From the NCBI GenBank assembly GCA_034769895.1, contig CM068372.1, positions 370,159,258 through 370,223,257 on the forward strand: a stretch of DNA of 64,000 nucleotides. The letters run 5' to 3'. The position numbers were made by a program, and so were the translations under genes. This document shows, in pieces, positions 57,851 to 64,000 of this stretch. The DNA comes from Magicicada septendecula. Its lineage: Eukaryota; Arthropoda; Insecta; Hemiptera; Cicadidae. The notes below the pieces were generated by a model. It had not been told where the DNA came from and did not search any database. It saw only the letters and a program-made list of their open reading frames with translations. The first letter of the stretch is position 1. Every line of letters starts with the position of its first letter.

Positions 57851-58949
57851 CTTAAGTCTTACCAAACCTGACGTAGCTCTACAGAGGAAACATTTCGAAC
57901 TGCCATGCACGTTTTCTTATTATTTTCTATTGGAATTGCTCTAGTAATGATTTCAACTGCTTTTTTATGATTCCTTGTAACGGGGTTTAAGTTGCATAGC
58001 TTCGAATCTTTGTGGAGATCTTACATTTCCATTGTCTTGTAGAACATACTGAAACTTCCAGTGTTTTCAACCGATATATCTTATTATTTTATTTTATTAA
58101 AATATTTGGTACTTCGTGTAATTAGAGCACCATGACAAGGTCACATGAACCAATACCGAACCCGATGAATAACCAGACGAATCGGACGCCGAAACCTCCA
58201 CAGTCCTAAAGATAAATTAATGGTAAGAATCGATTAGATTCAAAAATTAAACGCAAGAAATCCTTTATTAACGGAAACTCTTTTGTTTTTCCAAATAAGT
58301 TTAATCACACCTCGTCGCTCCGTTTCGATGTTAAGGCCGCTTCTGATTAGTTTATTATGTTATTTACAGCGCGCTGTGCCGTGCATGCAGTCCTCCCAAA
58401 CAGACCACAACAACGATGGCGAAAGTTTATAATTTATTAGAATTGTATGCGCGCAGAGACAAAGTAATAACGCGCTCACTCAAATTGAACGTTACCGTAG
58501 CGCTTATAGAGGCGTTAGTTGTTATATATATAGAGGCGTGCGCGCACGCGCGCGATTTTGTGTGGGCGAGGTGTATAGTAATTACATAACGCGAGGCGTT
58601 GACGGTGTGCCAGGAACTGCTCGTATGCAGACGGCGGCTGAGGTGTCTTCTGTCTGTCTTGTGCGGTGTAAGCATGTCACCACCTAGTCGTGTTCAGGAG
58701 GTACAATAGTCGTTCGAAACGTCACTTTGGCAAAGCAAAATTGTGCTCTTGTTTCTTTTAGTTCTCAGTAAAACCCCTCCCTGCTTGTCCCTGGAAAACC
58801 GTTCAGACTGATATGATTCTAATACGTGAAAAGTATCCAAAATGAAATTAAAACTGCAAGAGAAAAACAAAATTACTCTAACACAATGGGTATCATTACG
58901 CTTGTCACCTGTGTACAGACGAACGAGGTGACGTGCTTTCAGAAAGAGG
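57851..58949. other. No gene recognised
   Basis: A GC- and CpG-rich stretch at about 58310-58640 (GTGCGCGCACGCGCGCG) stands out but carries no recognised gene. Confidence 0.4.
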
Positions 58950-60200
58950 CACTACAAACACCATCATCATCATCATCTTCACATCACGACACACGCAAGG
59001 TGCTGCCTGTTACGCCTTCAAAAATCCTCCAGCCATCTCTTCCTGGGCCTAACCACACACCTGTATCTTATATATATATATAACTGAGGATTTATGGGTA
59101 CTGTATACAAATCCACATCGTTACACCCATTGCCACCAAATTTTGCACAGGTAACCTTTGACACAAGGCGAAAAATACTGTCTAACTTAGAATTTGATAT
59201 TTTACCCCGTTCGCACAATTTAGGTTCTTTTAATTATGCCCTTTTGTTGACGCGTAAAGATGTCAACAACACCATGGAGACCAGAATTAATTACCATAGT
59301 AACAAAGTAAATAAACAAAAGCTACTTAGTGGCATCGGAACTGTACATTTATCCACTCCCGCAGTAAATTTTTGATGTTTTATTTAATATGCGATTGTAT
59401 CGATATATTACGATGTGGAAAAGAAGAAGTGTACTAATTGTAAATTGTCCTATTATTTAATGCAAAGCGAAAATACGTGTTGTTTTCATTTGTGAGGTTA
59501 GGTGATAACGGTTTTCGGTTTTTAGTTTACTGTTGAAATAAATAAAAGCCATGGTTAAAGAAAACATAACGTTTAATGTGTTATACAATGCTTCTAACAC
59601 AGTAACACTTAAAATAAAGAATTTAGCGTTTTTGATTTAACAGGTACTTTATAAATATCTCCAAAGGCTTTATAAACGGGTACTTTTAAATCTCAAAAGG
59701 CTGTTACACCAACATAATAATTTAGTACAAATTAAAAATAGTACAAGTGTTGAAAACAGCTTTGCAGAGAATTTGACTAATGAGTACAAAATTGTTATAC
59801 GAGCTGACAGAACGCCATATAGACATAGACAATACAAATTATATTAAAGTACTTATTAAAAGTCAAATATTGGCGTGCGAAGCCGCGGGTAACAGCTGGT
59901 CTGTTTATATTTCTAGGCTTGTTTAGACAATCTTGAATCTGACGTTATTTACAAATGTTCTCTCTACCGTCGTTTATAATCTTTTAATCTTTCATTCAAG
60001 TTGAAAGTTTGTAATTCTTTTCTTATGGCCTCATTCTTCATAAGATCAAGTTTAGAACACCTTTGAACTCCTCTTAAGAATGCCATTTGCGAGCCCTGTA
60101 TTTTACTATCTTCATAGTATTTTACGTCGCTGTCCATAATACACACCCATATGATACTACAGGACTGCCATAACTTTGCAAAACTTTAATTTTGTATTTC
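58950..60200 (-). pseudogene. Non-LTR retrotransposon 3' end, split by a Helitron
   Basis: The minus strand has two parts: 60190-59900 (SQMAFLRGVQRCSKLDLMKN, then LQTFNLNERLKDYKRR) and 59065-58950, whose last residues RPRKRWLEDF end an insect non-LTR polyprotein, followed by a GAT-rich tail. They are separated by 834 bp of Helitron. The copy at 45.99-46.86 kb has the same order without the interruption. Confidence 0.82.
59066..59899 (+). mobile_element. Non-autonomous Helitron (834 bp)
   Basis: It starts TCTTATATATATATAAC, the usual 5' TC plus TATATA of insect Helitrons, and ends GAAGCCGCGGGTAACAGCTGG with T next (CTRR-T type). It is inserted between host A (59065) and T (59900) without a target duplication. 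The unoccupied sequence can be read at about 46070-46090. The 93-codon frame inside (59094-59375) has no recognised domain. Confidence 0.85.
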
Positions 60201-60539
60201 GATATACCTTACAAACAAATAAATCAATATACTAACTATGTCGTACTTTAGAATTAAACAAACGCTTAATCGTCATTTCAAAGAGGGACTGAAGCAGATC
60301 AACCAAATTCTGTTGTAGTCTTCGGGACGACTATACGAACTAACTGTGGGCCTGATCGCCCATTTCTACGGGACCAACTTCTTGTCATCTCGGAGTCTGT
60401 TTTGTGCTATGAGAAGTACAGCCACGAAATGTTTGAAGTGTGTGAACGTAAATGATATAGACGGGAGACTGGTGGTTTAAGTACCCTCCTGCACCTCTGA
60501 ATATTTCCTAAAATAATTAATTATATATAGTCCCACAAA
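60201..60539. other. No gene recognised
   Basis: Short stretch between retrotransposon remnants. Confidence 0.4.
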
Positions 60540-61250
60540 ACGTCATTTGGCACCTGCGATTATTCTCTTCTCCTTCTTCTCCTCAACCCAGAGGTTGGTG
60601 AGCTTGCAATTTCTTCCTTTCTATAGACAGCCTCTTGGTCACAACATAACTTCTTTCGTCTTTTACCCCATCCATTCCTGTCTGGGCCTTCACCTCCCAC
60701 TACGCCCTTCGATCATTCCCTCGATAAGGGCGGTGAAGCAGTTTCAATGGTATAGCAGGTGACCCACCATATAATTTCTCCTTTCCACAATGAAACCAAT
60801 CAGCGACCTTTTTCAGCCACTTTCTTCAAAACCCCATCATTAGGTACTCTTTTCGTCCATGGTAGTCTTACGGCCTTTCTCCAGCGCCACATTTCAAAAA
60901 ATCTTCAAAGTAGATCCTCTCCACTTTTCTCAAAGTCGAGGTTTCCGAACCATATGTCCATATGCTCCAAATGAAACTCTTTATAAATTTCTTCATGGTT
61001 TCCAAGGACACATTTCTGGACTCCATAAGAGATAAGTTCTTAAAAAATGACCCTCTTGCTTGTCCAAGATATACTTTTTATGTCACTAGTACACTATATC
61101 TTCCATCTGATGTAATGCAGCTCTCGACAGATTGAAAGGAATCAGCTTGCACAAGCTTCCTACCGGCTAGAAATACCTCAGCCTTCCGTTTTCCTGTTCT
61201 GGAACACTTCACGTCTTTCGATTTTTTCTTTATTTATCAAACCTGCGATT
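60540..61250 (-). pseudogene. Non-LTR reverse transcriptase C-terminal remnant
   Basis: Minus-strand frames give FFKNLSLMESRNVSLETMKK with IKSFIWSIWTYGSET, then MWRWRKAVRLPWTKRVPNDG with VLKKVAEKGR, then GVVGGEGPDRNGWG. These match the post-thumb region of non-LTR reverse transcriptases (KKFIKSYVWS...YGSETW, W.WR...R.SWT.R..N..VL). Stops and frameshifts throughout. The plus-strand frames here are shadows. Confidence 0.75.
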
Positions 61251-61258
61251 GTTAATCC

Positions 61259-61537
61259 TTAGATATTTCTATCTACCAATTCCTTTTCTTCCATTGCTTT
61301 TTCTCCTATTCCTATATTAAGTATTTCCCTACAACTCTTGTGGTTTCCTCGCTTCGTCCTTCCTCTTGGTGTCCACTGCACGGTTTGCTTTCCTAACCGG
61401 CCCTTGCTCATTCTTTCCACATGTTCCAAGAGGGCAACTGTTTTGTCGGTAGCTTTTAGGTTGAATTTCCCATTTCCTACAGAATTCTCTCGCTCCTGGC
61501 TGTGCGTGTACTTCGTCTCCAAAAGTCCATTTTGCAA
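61259..61537 (-). pseudogene. Second non-LTR C-terminal remnant
   Basis: A frame ending a different copy: LLEHVERMSKGRLGKQTVQW then TPRGRTKRGNHKSCREILN, aligned with RHTKRMNEARWPKRILEW and onward at 55.7 kb. Confidence 0.72.
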
Positions 61538-62479
61538 CAGTCTAGAGCTGTTTCGTCCTTACTTTTTGCACACCTAACAATTGCACATTATGGACTAATT
61601 ATCATGAAAAGTCTGTTTCGCGTTACCATACAATACAGTACAAGGCGCTTCGTACTTATGGTATCAAAAATTAACATTTCTATCACAGTCATAAGTAACA
61701 CTGTTCTTACCATAATTAAATATATTTAAACTAAAATTCGATTTTAAACTGAAGGATGGGGAAGTAGTAAGCTGTTATAAACAGTAAACAGTAAAAAACT
61801 CCAGCAGTAAACACTGTTATAAATTTGACAGTCCTGTTCCACTTTGTTAAGCTGGCATTATTTCTGTCTAATGACTTTGTTTATCTAAACATATATATTT
61901 TTATCGACTTGACTCCAATCTGTCAACAGGAGATTTTATACGATCGACTTGTACTTGTATTTGGGGCGTTATTTTTAGCTATACGAACTCGCCGGGTTTT
62001 CAGAGAGATTAACCGTTCAATTTCTTAAAATAAAGGAAGACATCACAAAACGATAATAACAATAGGCTACTTGAATATTCTCTCAAAACTGTTTAGTGGC
62101 TGGACCATACATTGTCAAAAGTCGTTTCAATGGTGGAGACACCGAAAGGCTCTGTCAGGTGCTAAGAAAATTAATTTTAATTTCCGTAATTTTAATTTTA
62201 ATTATAACTGGTGCTGGTTACAATTTTAATTTGTTTGAGTATTAAATTGTTTCTGAATAGCTTAGTACTCTAGTCAGTTCGACACCCGGCAACTGACCTA
62301 GAGATCTCGGGCAGTATCAAAATATTAAGGAATTCTAAACCTCAGGTCAAATCACCTGCTGTCAATGAAGGGTTTCCAAAATGTTCATAATAATAGTATA
62401 GTTAAATGGTAAGTTTCAATTCTATCACGTTGTTAATATCCTGTACTTATGGCGTGTGTTTATAAATTAATTTTTTTTT
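61538..62479. other. No gene recognised
   Basis: AT-rich, no recognisable exon, RNA gene or transposon protein. Confidence 0.4.
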
Positions 62480-63140
62480 TTAATTTGAACGAACGAAGCG
62501 AGGCCTCCATTATGACTTGATCGTTTGGCATCTGTCTGTCTGTTTGGTATATGTCTCACGATAACTTTTGAACGGGTCAACCGGTTCTCGTAAAACTTAG
62601 GATGCGTTTCTACACTCTTACCCTACAAAAAGCTATTGTTTATGAGAGTAATCGCCCCAAAAATAGGGGGGGAGGCAAAAATGTGGTGGTTAAAATTGAG
62701 AAAAAATACGAAAAGCCTATTGAAATTAAATAGAATATAGTGTTCATATATAAAAGTTTCAAAACTTTGGGTCCAAAAAGTCACAGCCCAAAAAGTGGGT
62801 GAAAATTTTGATAAAATCACTAAAGTTCGAGTGCGGTATGAGATTAAAGAGAATTTAAGCTAACATCTGAAATAGTGTTATGTTTTTGAAATTTCATAAT
62901 TTTAGGACAACAGGATCTAAAAAAAAGATAAAAAATTTTAAAAAATTATGAAAATCCAGTAGGGTGGTCGAGTAAGAGGAATTGTAAGTAAGATCGGAAT
63001 GATTAGAATTTTAGTATGATTCTGTGCGCTGCATTACCAAACAAATAGTAGAGTAATCAGGATGTTTGTAATTTCCTCCTTAACTGAAAAATTATCTAAT
63101 TTTTATAATTCGTGGAGTATTTATAAGACGACTGTAGGGC
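62480..63140 (+). repeat. Dispersed repeat family R, copy 2, with CTGTCTG head
   Basis: It begins GAACGAACGAAGCGAGGCCTC, then CTGTCTGTCTGTTTGGTATA, then ACGATAACTTTTGAACGGGT, and from 62640 matches the copy at 57330. The order of TCTG tract, a short spacer and ACGATAAC is the same as in the composite repeat at 24.6-39 kb. Confidence 0.68.
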
Positions 63141-63915
63141 ATTACAACAGAGTAAGATTTTTGTTTTGTTTTGTATATAGAACAACTGGCATTGAAACTT
63201 AGTATATTATTTTTAACCTCTTTCTTTGTGTACGTCTAAAAAACGCATAAAAGTAAATAAAATTAAAATACAAAAAAAGTAATATAAAATATGAAAAACT
63301 ATGTGTGGGCACTTGATCGTGGTGTTTCATGTTAACGTGAAAACGGATCTAGTATTGCAATTATATATATATATTTTTTTTTACATTCTGAGAACGTTTC
63401 AAGGAGACGGAAACATATTTCGAAGACAGTTTGTTAAGAACTCAAAAACAATTTTTGGATAGTCACTGAATTATAGTTTTTTAACTCTTTATAATCATTC
63501 CTTGCGTTACGATAAATTTATAATCATGGGGGGCGTTACGATAAATTTAGCAGTTGAATATGTAAATTGTTGTTCATACGCCGTTAACACTTGTGACACA
63601 GACGGAAGATAACAATAAGATACGTACATGATACTGAAGAACAATATTTAAATTTTTGTTAGCATGTTTTCGAGAAAAGAGTAAACCTTTGGTCGTACGC
63701 ATGTCAGACAAATCAGATACCCCAAAAAAATGTATCCAATGTGAGGGGCAAAGATAGGAAAGAAGTTATAAAGAACGTAATCAGTATAATCACTAACGAG
63801 CGGAATTAGGCTTCCAGCCTGTTACAAAAGACTCAAAATATTATACAATTATCACTTATCTAAAAATGAAACTTTTTCTTGTGAACTTACTGTTTATTCT
63901 CTTCTCGTCGAACGC
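63141..63915. other. No gene recognised
   Basis: AT-rich. A short direct repeat GGGCGTTACGATAAATTTA-like occurs around 63505-63550. Confidence 0.4.
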
Positions 63916-63946
63916 GTTTCGGCGAATACGTATTCGCCTTCTTCAG
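63916..63946 (-). ncRNA. Hammerhead-like motif 6 (candidate)
   Basis: Minus strand: CUGAAGA, a fully self-complementary stem (GGCGAAUACGUAUUCGCC), then GAAAC and GCG. It has the best stem II of the set, but stem III and the cleavage site are not evident. Confidence 0.42.
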
Positions 63947-64000
63947 CTTAGAGACAGACTGCCATCATTTCGTAACGGTTGTTGTGTGGAAGGTGTAGTG

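Noticed and set aside
59094-59375. 93-codon frame inside the Helitron as a captured gene
   Set aside because: No recognisable domain and ordinary length for a chance frame; not supported.

Overview
The window looks like a stretch of a large, AT-rich, transposon-loaded arthropod (most likely insect) nuclear genome. The evidence is a host gene with GT-AG introns, one of them 13 kb long, in a background of mariner, hAT, Helitron, Penelope-like, non-LTR and Gypsy elements and long (AC)n/(TCTG)n microsatellites. Nothing bacterial is visible. The species cannot be named from the sequence.

The one convincing host gene is on the minus strand: four consecutive coding exons of a long-chain fatty-acid-CoA ligase of the ACSL1/5/6 type (21697-21820, 8412-8681, 6283-6482, 4513-4713). 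Their splice phases fit together without a gap, giving 265 codons that run from upstream of the conserved NGPCLG segment through the AMP-binding P-loop. The amino-terminal exon(s) and all exons after the P-loop were not found, and the 3' part should lie to the left of the window. The introns are packed with transposon debris.

Region by region. 1-4.5 kb: a decayed Helitron helicase with a recognisable Helitron 3' end. 4.5-21.8 kb: ACSL exons plus fold-back elements, an inverted mariner, a Penelope-like fragment, tandem repeats and an LTR-like segment. 18.3-18.7 kb: an unrecognised coding-like patch. 20.2-24 kb: a non-LTR reverse transcriptase, a mariner, and a non-autonomous hAT with a perfect 8-bp target duplication. 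24.6-39.6 kb, with an outlier at 41.3-42.5 kb: a large composite repeat made of a palindromic head, a (TCTG)n tract, about 160-bp tandem monomers (fifty to sixty in all) and a tail, arranged head to tail with one large inversion. 40-47 kb: several dead non-LTR copies, a second Penelope-like fragment, a pogo/Tigger remnant. 47.7-57.3 kb: a mariner broken by hAT-like sequence, and a young Gypsy-type LTR element with LTRs of about 1.95 kb, a tRNA-Lys primer site, an integrase and a missing reverse transcriptase. 57-64 kb: a dispersed repeat family, non-LTR fragments, and an 834-bp Helitron inserted precisely between A and T in one of them.

Most unusual points: (1) the primer-binding site of the Gypsy element is repeated, degenerately, three times inside the end of its own LTR and once downstream; (2) the 24.6-39.6 kb composite repeat resembles the architecture of Helitron/Helentron-derived elements that breed satellites; (3) six places carry a hammerhead-ribozyme-like core (CUGANGA, stem II, GAAA), one of them split by a mariner in its partner copy; (4) both Penelope-like fragments are flanked by inverted copies of their own sequence.
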